Assembly (NCBI GenBank): GCA_016630905.1
Contig: WBMQ01000011.1
Coordinates: 1,178,001-1,242,000 of the forward strand
DNA from: Capillidium heterosporum
Taxonomy: Eukaryota > Entomophthoromycota > Entomophthoromycetes > Entomophthorales > Capillidiaceae
Direction of reading: 5' to 3'
DNA: 64,000 nt
A program made the translations under genes and the position numbers. Shown here one piece after another: positions 47,480-58,122 of this stretch. The first letter of the stretch is position 1. Each line of letters starts with the position of its first letter. The notes beneath the pieces are model-generated. The model was not told the DNA's origin. It was given only the letters and a program-made list of their open reading frames with translations, and did not search any database.

Positions 47480-48131
47480 ATGAATAAAGCGCATTACTCT
47501 GTTAAAGTTTAATTGGAATATATATATGAATCAATATAAAGGTGCTGTAGCATCTGCAGCTATTTTTTCAAACTCGAGTAGTTTAGTCTAAGATTTTTGA
47601 CACCTATAATAAAAAAATATAAATAACTAAGTCTATTTAATCAAGTAGCAATATAGATACAACTTCCGCCAGAAACTTAAAAGGTACTTAAACGATGATA
47701 CTTATAGTTTTGAGAGGTGACCTAGCTCCATCGTCTAATGAATTTCAAACTTGAACCGATCTTCAAAAGGTAGGCCGGAGATCAAATAGCTTAAAAAGCT
47801 CCTTGTGTACTTTATAGTAGAATTCTGAAGTATTTTATATTCTACCCTCCTATAAAAAGCAGTTTATTGAGTATAGAGTCAAATTGAAGAGGGATAGAGT
47901 TTTTTTCCAAAAACTTATAGTTTGTAGGTTGGTTGTATGCAATCATCATGAATTTACAAGTCTAACTTCAAAAGATTGGTTAATCTTTGGATTTTTCACT
48001 ATAGTTGGAAGCGATAGAATATCTTGGCAAGATTCAATAAGATATATCAACACACACATACATTTGAAAAGTATATCATTCAAAATTATTCAAGTATAGC
48101 GACAATAATTTATAATGGTAGTGTACTTTAT
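47480..48131. other. intergenic between transferase genes B and C
   Basis: Convergent 3' flanks of genes B and C, AT-rich. The right inverted-repeat arm begins at 48008. The frame at 47884-48099 has no recognisable domain. Confidence 0.5.
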
Positions 48132-48920
48132 TTAGAGACCTTTGGAGAACCCGTCGTACAACCCTTCAATAGAGTTGTAGTGGTTGATCAAAGTTTTATC
48201 TTCATGCTTGGCAACCAACTTGTCAAAGAGCTTGGTGCTGATAGCGGCGATCCATCGTAACTGACCGAACAAGACGTAGTCCGAATAAGTAACTAATATC
48301 AAAGTCCCTTTAGAAACTACTAAATTTTTACAAAAAATTACCTTGCTCACCCTCCAAGAACCTACTACTTTTCAAAGTAGTGAAGAACACGGCCAAGTAC
48401 TTCTCTACCTCCTTCTCTTGAACCTCAGACTGGCTAGCTAGGTTCTCCAAGGTAGTGCCAAAGAAACTTTCTCTTGATTTACGAAAGTAGGCTTGGTTTT
48501 CCTTGTCCAAACCGTCATACATATCATAAATACAGCACAAGAAGATGGGTCGGACGTTGGTCCAGAAGTAGTTTTCCAAAAAGGTAGCATAGCTACGCCC
48601 ATTGGGGAAAAGCTTGGGTCCAGTTTGATAATTGGCTTCCAAGTAGTCGGCGATGGTGGGGCTGTCGTAGACGACTTTACCGTCGTCGAACTTGACTAAA
48701 GGGATTTGCTTCCACTCATTGTTGCTATAAATTTTGGTTATTTAGATAAAGCTCAATTGCCTTACGTGATTTGTGGGATCTCAGCCTGGACCTGAATAAA
48801 GGTCAGGCTTATGTGATCAAACTCGACCTGCTTGTGCTTCAAGGCTAAGAGGGTACGCCAGGCGAATGGAGAGAAGCGCTTGCTACCTTCCTTCTGGAAG
48901 AGATCGTAGAATTGGACCAT
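48132..48920 (-). CDS. glutathione S-transferase, etherase-like group, copy C
   Basis: The inverted twin of copy A. Exons in reading order: 48920-48766, 48724-48342, 48292-48132 (mirror of copy A about 46657). The predicted 232-aa protein is the same as copy A throughout, with the FSPFAWRTLL active-site segment and TYSDYVLFGQLRWIAAI. The upstream element and TATA box are duplicated with it (mirror positions 49187-49208 and 48972-48979). It should therefore be expressed like copy A and raise gene dosage. The single noticed difference between the arms lies downstream of the stop codon. Confidence 0.9.
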
Positions 48921-48971
48921 AATTTCTCTTGTATATTTCGATTTGTGAATTTTCAAGCCGGATATTGGTCC

Positions 48972-48979
48972 TTTATATG
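48972..48979 (-). promoter_or_regulatory. TATA box of transferase gene C
   Basis: Mirror copy of the CATATAAAGG element before gene A. Confidence 0.5.
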
Positions 48980-49186
48980 TCTATCGGGACTAACGTAAGT
49001 GCGATTCCTGTCCTAACCTACTATCTATTTATAGGATGGGAGGATCTGATCAGACCTACGCAGCCATAGGCCCCATCTGAATGTGTGATGGAGATCTTAG
49101 TCCAATCAATTAGATAACCCAAACGATGACTAAATGTATTTACTAGAATTGGTAGCACAGGCTGTGAAATCGATACAAGGCTCTAT

Positions 49187-49208
49187 GTCGGTTTTCCAAG
49201 TTTAACCC
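49187..49208 (-). promoter_or_regulatory. conserved upstream element of transferase gene C
   Basis: Mirror copy of the GGGTTAAACTT-N3-AAACCGAC element of gene A. Confidence 0.45.
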
Positions 49209-49428
49209 TAAATACAATCGGTTCTGCTATATCAGTTGGATGGGAAGGTTTACATACTATATCGTTCCAGCTTTCTGTAGCTGATTAGTTATGGTAAACC
49301 GTTTTATTGTTACTAGATAAAAGTGCTTTAAGGAATGGAAAAGCTCGATTGGACTGGGTAAAGTACTATGAGTCCGATTATGTCGCATAATTTCCTGGAA
49401 AGGAAGTTGCTTGAGGTTAGAGCAGCTT

Positions 49429-50065
49429 CTGGTTAGGGTGTAAACTGGATTGAAGTTTACTAGACCACTATTTACTAAAGCAATTTAAAGTAAGCTTTTA
49501 ATAAACACTTAATGATAAGCTTTTCAAAGCAGTCACTACAGTCACTCCAAATTTAAACTTCAGCTAAACTAAATTTGAGATTTGATTGTAACTAAAGATA
49601 TTTATTCTGAAATGGAAAGAATGAAACTTGAAGACATGTTTTTAGTTACAGGCTAATGATTATACTCTTAAAGCTTGATGGAAGTTGTTGATCTTACAAT
49701 GATATATCCCAAATGCAAGGAATCGTTTCTATTTCCATTAAACTTTAAAAATATTTTTGTAAGCTACTTGGATTTTTATCTCAATAAAATATATTCAAAT
49801 ATACTTCATCATCCATAAACTCGGGTTGAACAGGACAGAATAGCTTATTAAAGGCTTGTAGTTTGCATATCAGTCATATTCAATATCTATGGGCTTACAA
49901 GTCTAACTATATACTATTAATGGATCCTTGGGTTTTTACTAAAAACAAATGTATATTTTTGCAAGGCTCGATAGGACATAGTAGTTAATAATTATACTTA
50001 AACTGCATTGTTTAAAATAATTCCAATGCAGTAGCCAAGAGTTCAATAGAGTTAGTAGAATTTAT
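49429..50065. other. intergenic between the inverted repeat and transferase gene D
   Basis: About 640 nt of AT-rich DNA outside the repeat. No gene recognised. Confidence 0.5.
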
Positions 50066-50861
50066 TTAGAGCCTCTTAGGGATGCCGCCATACAGTGCAC
50101 CGATGAAGCTGTAGTAGTTCAACAGCGTCTGGTCTTTGTTCTCAGTAACTAGCTCGTTGAAAAGTTTGATATTCAAACTTGCGATCCACCGCAACTGGGC
50201 GAACACGATATAATCCGAGTAGGTAACTAAAAAACTCGTCAGCAAAACACATCCTAAAACTATATAAAGCTACCTTGCTCTCCCTCCATAAACTTGGAGT
50301 TTTTGAGGGTAGCGATAATTGGATCAAAGAACTTTTCCACTCCTTTGCTATGAACCTCAGGGTTATCAGCCATTTCCTCCAACGTGGCACGGAACATAGC
50401 TTCTCGCGATCTACGAAAGAATTTTTGATTCTCTCCATCCAAGCCATTGAAAGTGGGTATGACGGTACTGTTGAAGAATGGTACGATATTGGACCTGGAG
50501 TAATGCTCTAAGAAGGTGGCGCAGCTACGTCCACTGGGGAAGAGTTTATCTTCAGTTGGATAGTTTGTTTCTAAATAGTCGGCGATAGACCCGCTGTCGT
50601 AGAGTACTGTTCCATCTTCAAACTTTATTACAGGAGCGTGCTTCCACTGGCCGTTGCTATTTATATTGTAAAAGTTAGTTTAGCTCGATGGTTTAAACAT
50701 AGTACGTGAGCTCAGGGATCTTCTCTTTAGCTTGAAGGTAGGTCAGGTTGATTTTTTGGAAAGGAACCTTCTTGTGAAGAAGGGCTAGATGGGTACGCAT
50801 GGCAAAGGCGCTGATGGAGCTGCCACATTCCTTTTGGGTAAGATCATAGAGTTCGGTCCAT
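50066..50861 (-). CDS. glutathione S-transferase copy D, frame broken after the start codon
   Basis: A diverged member of the cluster. From the ATG at 50861-50859 the zero frame reads only MDRTL before a TGA. Skipping one base (ATG-G-ACC) gives MTELYDLTQKECGSSISAFA, the start expected from copy B (MTQFYDF). The rest is fully in frame across both introns at the family positions: VIKFEDGTVLYDSGSIADY, GRSCATFLEHYSRSN, and TYSDYIVFAQLRWIASLNIK near the end. No other ATG lies in the correct frame between the TATA box and this point. The active-site segment is altered: SAFAMR replaces SPFAWR, so Ser is kept but Pro and Trp are lost. It could be a fresh pseudogene, a sequence error, or a gene needing +1 frameshifting right at initiation. 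Coding constraint over the body still looks strong. Confidence 0.75.
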
Positions 50862-50903
50862 ACTATTTTGTTGAGCTGTAGTTGTTTTAGCTCAGACTGC
50901 CCC

Positions 50904-50912
50904 CTTATATAC
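50904..50912 (-). promoter_or_regulatory. TATA box of transferase gene D
   Basis: TATATAAGGGG on the minus strand, about 45-50 nt before the ATG of copy D, as in the other copies. Its preservation argues against long-dead status of the gene. Confidence 0.5.
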
Positions 50913-51469
50913 CTGTCGAAAATTTGTAGGAATGGATTTCCTTCATATCAAAATTGAAATTTCGATCACAAAGTGTACCCAGATGACGATAAACTAAGTT
51001 CCTAGAATCTATAGATAGCGGCTATATGAGAAAGCAATCTCATGTTGTAAAACTAATGAAAGCTGTCCTAAGACTTCTATTGAATATATCCATATGTGGT
51101 CGTTTCATATGTGATTACTCCCTATATGCTGCAAACTTGTGAATAAGGTGGGATTCTAAAGTGAAGTTATCTTAGCGGATTTAGTCCCAAAAAGGCGGCA
51201 CGGACTATTGAATAGGGATAGAACTTTAAAGTGAAGTCAAATTAGCGGACTTAACCCCAAAAAAGCTAAAACCCGATTCATCTTTGTTATACAGATAGTA
51301 GTAGTTAATTGACGTGATATTAACATATTTCATGTTATATTTGTTGATGGATTACTATCCAAATTTTGAATTATTTTCCCTTTAACCAAAATTTTCGTAG
51401 AGCTCAATTTTGTATCAACAAGAAGCATTCTAAAGATAATGGTAGTGAAAGTAATAAACATAATTAAGC
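50913..51469. other. intergenic, no gene recognised
   Basis: AT-rich. Two similar words occur 5' and 3' of 51200 (an AAAGTGAAGT...TTAGCGGA...TTA...CCCCAAAAA pattern at about 51159-51192 and 51219-51255), a short imperfect tandem repeat of about 60 nt. Confidence 0.4.
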
Positions 51470-52316
51470 ATGAGTAAGCTACTTGAATGCCCTAAAGAAC
51501 TCCTGGGGACAATCACTTCATCACTAGATAAGAAATCGTAGCTAGCACTTGCCCAACAAAACCAACTATTCTGCCTAACCAATAATGCTTCTTATTTATC
51601 GAGATATTTTGAGTATTCAAACAGAGGATCCGATATTAGAAACTTTAAAGAACCATACAACTATTTATTAAGTTCCCAACGCATATCCATGAAGCCAGTA
51701 ACTTTTCTATAGTTCTAAGGTACTTAAGTTTGATATGTATGCCAATTTGGTTTCTTATAAAGTGTTGAGTTCAGAGTATTTCGATGCAATAGTAAGCAAT
51801 AGTTTAGATAGCTTAGATAGAACTAGAAAGTTGATATTCTATATCTTAAATATTTCCAGATATAACCCAGTGTTCCTCAATAATACTTTAGATATATCTA
51901 CTTTAAGCCTCTCGTTTCCTAATCTCAAATCTTCAAGCTGGATGCTTATTTTTGCTGCTACCAATAAGCGCTAGATCAGCACAGTTCACATACTCAACTA
52001 AATCGCATCTCAAATTAAGGATATGAGAATAATAGACCAATTCGATATCGAAACTATTCAATTAGCATTTTTCAACTTGGAGGCATTTTCTCTAGTCAGC
52101 GAGTACTTTGGTAAATGGATCCTTTTGTATTCAATACGTAGGTTAAAAGTTTACATATCGATACAGGGATATGTGATTAGTTTAGATTCCATCATTTCCA
52201 TCAGTATGAAGTATCCAAATCCCAAATATCTGTTGTTAGCTTTTGTAAAGATTGGGAACAAAGCAGGCAATACTTTATTCTACTTTGAAATTTACTATAG
52301 CTCTCTGTCTCTGTAA
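51470..52316 (+). pseudogene. decayed F-box/leucine-rich-repeat-like gene
   Basis: From the ATG at 51470 the frame reads LLECPKELLGTITSSLDKKS, a stop, then LALAQQNQLFCLTNNASY. This looks like an F-box (LP.ELL..I.S.LDK.S...L). Further open segments at 51735-51974 and 52023-52316 are rich in Leu/Ile/Ser with a leucine-rich-repeat feel (LDISTLSLSFPNLKSSSW). Several in-frame stops and frame changes separate them, so the gene is probably dead. The family call is tentative. Confidence 0.35.
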
Positions 52317-52590
52317 ATGGAAATACTTCTAATAAAATATAGTATATTGAGCGACTCCTAACGAAATGGACATTTCTAAAATTGGAGCAGCACAGATTAC
52401 TTTTGGATGGGAGTTACCATTTTCTCAAGATACAAGACTACAACAATTGCGGTACAGTACGTCAACTCTTTTTAAAGAACTCCAATTTCTGGGCAAACTT
52501 TGAAACCTTGATCATTACAATACCTATTACTAGGATATAGATTTATTCACCTCTGCTTTTCTTCATGCTACTTTTTACCATCAGCCTCCG
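52317..52590. other. spacer between two decayed genes
   Basis: AT-rich; nothing recognised. Confidence 0.3.
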
Positions 52591-52790
52591 CTCCCTCAAT
52601 TCCTTCCTAGACCTGAGACTTGACTAGCATTGTGTGGGCGCTCTTTATGGCATACCTCCTTTACCTAACTATCCGTTTCATCACTTGAAGAGTTCAGGAC
52701 CCTTATAGCTAATGCGGTGATAAGCCTTAGCTCTGCTTTTTTTATCTACTACATCATTAATTGAATCCAACGGCACCTCCCTGGACCTTA
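52591..52790 (+). repeat. degenerate copy of the membrane-protein sequence at 59.5 kb
   Basis: This stretch aligns by eye over about 200 nt with the reverse complement of 59525-59750. Shared words include CTTGACTA.CATTGTGTGGGC, AATGC.GTG...GCCTTA and CACCTCCCTGGACCTT. Stop codons interrupt its frame. It is more GC-rich than its surroundings, consistent with an inserted copy of a gene or element rather than local sequence. Confidence 0.7.
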
Positions 52791-54740
52791 CACCCAGCAT
52801 TAACTTTATGAATAGTATTATAATAAAGTTTTTAGTAATCTAAGGAATCTAATTAATTCTAAATACCTCGCCCTAAAGATATTTCAAATTGGTAAATAAA
52901 TCTGAAATTTTATAGAAAAGGATTTGCTATATGCAAGGTTTCCTATATTTAATTATTTTATATTAACTACTATCGACCTTTTCTGTAAAGAATACAGATA
53001 GTACTATTTAGAAAGTATGAAATTTTGAACTGGCTATGTCTGCTCTACATATGTCGAAAATCAAGTGGAAACTGGAGCTTGCTGGGAGGGATTTAAAGTA
53101 TGTATATAGAATATTAGCTGTAGTTAATTTATTTAATAGATCTGAATGTGAGTGATCTATTTTACTAGCTACTGAAACGCATGTTTAACTGGGCATGATG
53201 ATATGCTTTTAATATTATAATTGAAGTATAGTGAAATCTGTCGCCTTAGCATATTCAAAACTTATGTGGTGGATATCTAAAAATCGACTTTGAAGGTTTA
53301 GTTCGGTAGACGGGATGCCAAGCTGAACGAGTTATTAGTTAAGCGATACAATTATAGAACCCTTGGTCAAATATAATTTTATGATGGTATTAGTTTGAAA
53401 TTTTTATAGGATATCGCTGATATAAAGACGATTCCCTTTTATATCATATTTTTGTTGAGGTTTATTAGAGTAATACAAAATATATAGGATATTATAGATA
53501 TGCTACCTGCTATTCGATATTTAAAATTATATATTGAAAAATAATGTAAAAGGAATGCAATTTATACTGGCTATATTGAAAAATGCTATAAATATACGTA
53601 ACTTCAATTTACTTTTAATATAATACCTATTGAGAACATTTAGTATACTCATCAATCAAATTGGAAAGTTTGCCGAAATACTGAAACAGAGTGTAGCTTT
53701 TATACTGGATAAAAGTACATTTAGACGTTTGTTTCAAGTGGTATAAATCATATACTATAGCTGAACAAGACAAGATTGAAAAAGTAGCTAGATAATATAC
53801 ATATAAATATCAAACAAATAACTATTATGCATATACTCCTCCTAATACCGGCTCATTTTCAACATAGTAATAACGGCTCCATTAACATCTCCACCTTCAT
53901 TACCAGGTGTTAGGTTGGGATGCAAAGTTCATCTTGACTCATAAAATTATACTTGACTTACTTTCAAATTAAGATGTCCTTATTCATACACATTATCTGG
54001 AAAGGCAGTTGGGTGTAGAAGCTCAAGTGCCTGTGGTAAATTTATTAGAGTTTACTGTCAAAGAAGGCTTATATTAAATAGAAAGATATAAATCAAAGGT
54101 GATATACAGCGATACTATCGTTGAATATGGCTAAGGGGGATTTGGTTCACTGTCAATTACTATATAATACGAAATGAATTATAAAGAATATGCTTTATAA
54201 TGAAGTTACCTGAATTTAGGGATATATCACTGATCTGAAAAAGCAAAAAAAATATTGGAAATCGATAATTTGTATTTGGGATCATCTAAGTCTTCTATGG
54301 GAAATATTTAAAGTGTCGCTCTTTCAAGTTAATCAGATTGTATAGGTGGCCCACAGTTCTATTTTTTGATTTCAAACTATAGCTATATAAGACCAAGAAA
54401 AGGTGAAGTTGAATGGCAATGCATTTTACAGCCAAATTAGTATAAAAATCGGCAAAATGATGGTTTGAGAACCTTACACTAAGCAAGCATCTGAAGTTTA
54501 AATAGGTAGCCTCATAGCTCAGTATGTCAAAACCTACACCCATGCAGCTTGATCACACTCAGAACTCTTTACATACAAATATTGATTCATAAAAAGAAAT
54601 AATATACATATTAAAAATTGCTTTTATTCCTATGATTAGCTATTTGGAGTTACTAAAGATTAGATAATTTACACTGTTCAGGAATTTGAAAGACATATTG
54701 CAGTCATATCAACTTAAATCCCATCCAACTTGAAAAACTA
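52791..54740. other. AT-rich intergenic stretch
   Basis: About 1.9 kb, very AT-rich. The frame at 54295-54543 (minus) shows no recognisable domain. No gene supported. Confidence 0.45.
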
Positions 54741-56378
54741 ATTGTGAATTCTCTTCTCAGCTACAATATCATCTCTCAAAGTTAAAATAAGATCGGTATT
54801 CCTGACGATTGCCAGCTTATTGGTGATAGTTATAGTAGTTTGGCCCTCCTTGGTGTTGTCTAAAGCCTACTGTACAATTTTCGCTCTTGGCCCTCAAGGT
54901 CGAAGTGGATTCAATAACAGGCTGAAGCTCCCAATAAAAGCTCTAGCGACGGCGATACATTGCTTTTGACTACTTGAGAGCCGCCTCCCTTTATTACTGA
55001 TGACAAAATTGTACTCTTTAGATAGATTTAAATGAAGTCGCGGACATTGATCACTTTACAAACCTTCATAGTATTTCCCATCTGATTTCCCAATGAGTTG
55101 TGTTCGAATCGAATACCAATCAATCCAATAGCGATATTTTGAGCTACACTACCGGGGATCAGAATGTGTTTTTGCTAATGAGACTGATAAGTTGGTATAA
55201 TACTTCACGTTCAAGATCTTGAGGTCATGATCATGCAATATTACATTATCAAATCTGGGATAATAAAACTGCTCCAGGAGCTACACCATTATAGACTTAC
55301 TAGAACTACTTACGAGAGCTACTGAAGTTGGTAAAGATGGCGATGACAGGTAGGAAAGGGTAGCTGAGCTTGATATTGGATAACTTGACTCTTGCTTTTT
55401 TGGAGTCAATGTCAAGAGCACATTCAGCAGCTTAAACACTTAAGCTCCAGTATCTAAAGCCTATTCAAAGTTGACAAAATAAGGTAAAGATTGGGTTAAC
55501 AGCAGAATAGCAGATACAATTTATATAAAGTCTTTATACCTGTCTATATATTACTAGATTCTTTGTAATAACTAATCACTTTAATAATAGGCAGTAACTT
55601 AAAATTAAAGGAAATTAAAGGTTGAAAAACCAGTACTTTTTATATAACAGTTGTTTACATTGAATTTAAAAGTTAGGCAGGTGCAGATACTGACGATGGC
55701 CTCCTTGGCTAAAATGCTTGCTTTAGAATAGATGCTTAACACCTGTGTATTTAAAACACTGGAGATGTTGATCATACTGCTAAAAATAATAAAAAGACAG
55801 GTGGTATGATGATTACAATTAGAAATGTCCTCCATCAAGCTACAAACGAGACGAAAACACCCACAGTAAACAATGAAACGCTGTGTAATATTGACTACAA
55901 TTTTTTCAGACCATCATTGGCCAAATTATTATGATTGTAATCCTTCATTATAATTTCGCTGGCATGCAAGTTGCCAAAGTAGGTAAAACTTTAGTCTAAA
56001 ATTACCTTTAGTGTTCTTGATGGATACGGTGGATCTGGTACTCATGGATGTAAGTGGAGCAGATTGAAGAGATCCAAAAAATTAGGAAGATGCTTAGGCC
56101 TATATAAGTGTACACCAACATGATGTAGTCGACTTTGATGTAGAATTGGACTATATCGATACGCTTTGGTTGGAATTTGGTGGTGGCATTGATGATATAA
56201 CCGAATAAAAGGGAATTCTAAGGTAGCCCACAACAGGTTATTTAACTAATGGCTATATTGACAAAGATTTGTCAGGTAGAGAGTGTACTGATAAAACTTA
56301 CCTAATGGAATCGACTTTTCGGCTTCGAATAAAAGCATTCTCTTGAATGCTATTAGAAGCATAAAAAGTAGCCTTCAT
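54741..56378 (-). pseudogene. ABCB-type ABC transporter pseudogene
   Basis: A decayed copy of a multidrug-type ABC transporter, read on the minus strand. The 5' part gives IPLGKFYQYTLYL, matching VPLGKLYQYATPS of the apparently intact gene at the right edge of the window. Next comes transmembrane-like VDYIMLVYTYIGLSIFLIFW. Further on are SSSKSIMV (Walker A remnant), LLEQFYYPRFDNVILHDHDL and LKILNVKYY, then RRLSSSQKQCIAVARAF, a damaged form of the LSGGQxQRIAIARAL signature. The end reads TTITITNKLAIVRNTDLILT, the H-loop region with the His lost. Stops and frame changes are frequent. At about 1.6 kb it is well under half the usual length, so large internal parts are missing. Confidence 0.8.
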
Positions 56379-56628
56379 CTTCAGTTTATATTTTCTGACA
56401 AACATTAATCTTCTTTATTTGAAATAAATTCTGCTTTTGAAAATAAAATATGAAGTTAAGGCTTTGGCTTTTTAAAGTTTATGGACATGTAACTATCAAA
56501 CAAAATAAAACACTTATTGGTTTTAAGACAAAATAAGGATACCTATTTAAACTTACAAATCTAAACCAAGCAAAACAGCTCAAACATAACGTATAAAAGG
56601 TTAGAATATTCGAACTTTACTATCCAAT
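56379..56628. other. spacer between ABC pseudogene and transferase gene E
   Basis: AT-rich, nothing recognised beyond the 3' flank of gene E. Confidence 0.4.
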
Positions 56629-57424
56629 TTAGTTTCGCTGGAATTTCTTGGCGTACCCATCGAACAAGTTGGACATCCTACCAAAGTACTGGAACAAAGT
56701 TTGGTCCTTATTCTCGGAGAAGGTGCGCTTGAACACACGGTCCGAGATGGTGTAAATCCACATCATGTGGCCAAACAAAACATAGTCGGAATAAGTTGCT
56801 ACATATCCATAAAGCATAAATAAAGAGTGGTATATTAAAAAACTTACGTGCATCCCCCTCCAAATATTGCTTATCCTTTAAACTAGCAATGAAAGGCTGT
56901 AGCATCTTCTCTACCTCGATGAAGTAGGCGTCAGGTTGAGAAGTAAAATCCTCCAGAGTAGTTTGGAATCGTTCTTCCCGATTTTTGCGGAAGTACACCT
57001 TGTCGTCTTCCGAAATGGAATTGTAAATATCCATACAGACCATTTGGAACAAAGGCTTGGTGTAGGTGTCCAGGTAGCTGGTGATAAACTTGCTGTAAGA
57101 CTTACCGTTGGGGAATAATGGATTGTTGGGGTAATGCTCTTCCAAGTAGTCGGCGATAGGTCCACTGTCGTAAACTATCGTGTTGTCGTCAAATACTATT
57201 AGAGGAATTTTGTCCCATTGCCCGTTACTAGATACGATGGAATGTTAGAATAGTTGGCTGCTAAAAAAGTACGTGAGTTTGGGAATTTGGTCGACGATCT
57301 GCAGAAAAGTTAGACCGGTGTGTTGGAAGTCGATACCCTTGTGCTTGAGAGCCACCAAGGATCTCCAGGCGAAAGGGCTGAAGTGCCCTCCTTTCTCGTT
57401 AATCAAGTCGTATACTTGTACCAT
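56629..57424 (-). CDS. glutathione S-transferase, etherase-like group, copy E
   Basis: Three exons in reading order: 57424 to about 57270, about 57228 to 56847, about 56798 to 56629, with introns at the family positions. The protein starts MVQVYDLINEKGGHFSPFAW, keeping the putative catalytic Ser-Pro and Trp. It continues with IPLIVFDDNTIVYDSGPIAD and ends TYSDYVLFGHMMWIYTISDR. E and F form a subgroup: both have HTGLTF after the first helix, a Thr-Tyr-Ser-Asp block preceded by Pro (from the second splice junction), and a longer C-terminus ending in basic residues. Upstream on the minus strand TATAAAAACC lies about 50 nt before the ATG. All phases close without frame breaks. Substrate unknown. 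Confidence 0.88.
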
Positions 57425-58122
57425 CGTTTCTTTTTTGCTCTTTTAAGCTTTTTAGTCTGTAAGAATAGTGAGGTTTTTATATCACCTACATAGCATTTCA
57501 AATAGGTTGACGTAACCTACAGCGTAGCCAATAAAGTGCCTATATTTTGACAGATGGTTAGTTCTTGTTATGCATAATTTGAGTTTGTAGGTTGAATGAT
57601 TTTTGAAGTACCCGGTTCTGTAGATATGGATATAATCGTACATTTGGATTGCATTAGTAATTGGAGTTGTGCCTGAATTGGAAGCTATGAACCAAAACTA
57701 CTATTAACAATGTAGGTAACTAGCTTTGATAAAGGTTTATTGTTTTATCAGCTTTTCAATTGAAATCAATTAGATTGATTTCAAGTCAACTGTAGAGTGA
57801 TGAAAATATATACTTTGAAGCACAAGTCTATATAATAAGCTAGTGATGATATATAGGTATATGATATGAATCTGCTAACATTTCCATTCATGCATTTAAA
57901 AATTTGCCAACTTCCTTTTACTAAATCTGCCAACAATTTTACAAATTTCGGTAAACTTTGGAAAAGTTATGCCAAAATATCTTTAAAACTCCGATGTATG
58001 AGTTATGTAAGCCTGGCAAATGTTTATCCCATAAAGTATATGTAGACATCATATTCGAAAAATAAAAGCTGCAACCAAAGAGTATTTTAGTAAAATTATT
58101 TGATAAAAGTCACCAAGTACTT
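57425..58122. other. intergenic between transferase genes E and F
   Basis: About 700 nt, AT-rich, holding the promoter of E and the 3' flank of F. No other feature seen. Confidence 0.5.

Larger units (their letters stand above)
48008..49428. repeat. right arm of the 1.42-kb inverted repeat
   Basis: Reverse complement of 43886-45306 with collinear coordinates (sum 93314). The two arms enclose a 2,701-bp spacer holding transferase gene B. Near identity, including non-coding DNA and introns, means a very recent duplication, continuing gene conversion, or an assembly artefact. Confidence 0.93.

Noticed and set aside
43886-49428. The inverted repeat as a DNA transposon with terminal inverted repeats
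   Set aside because: Arms contain ordinary transferase genes, no transposase or short target duplication is visible, and the spacer holds a paralogous host gene.
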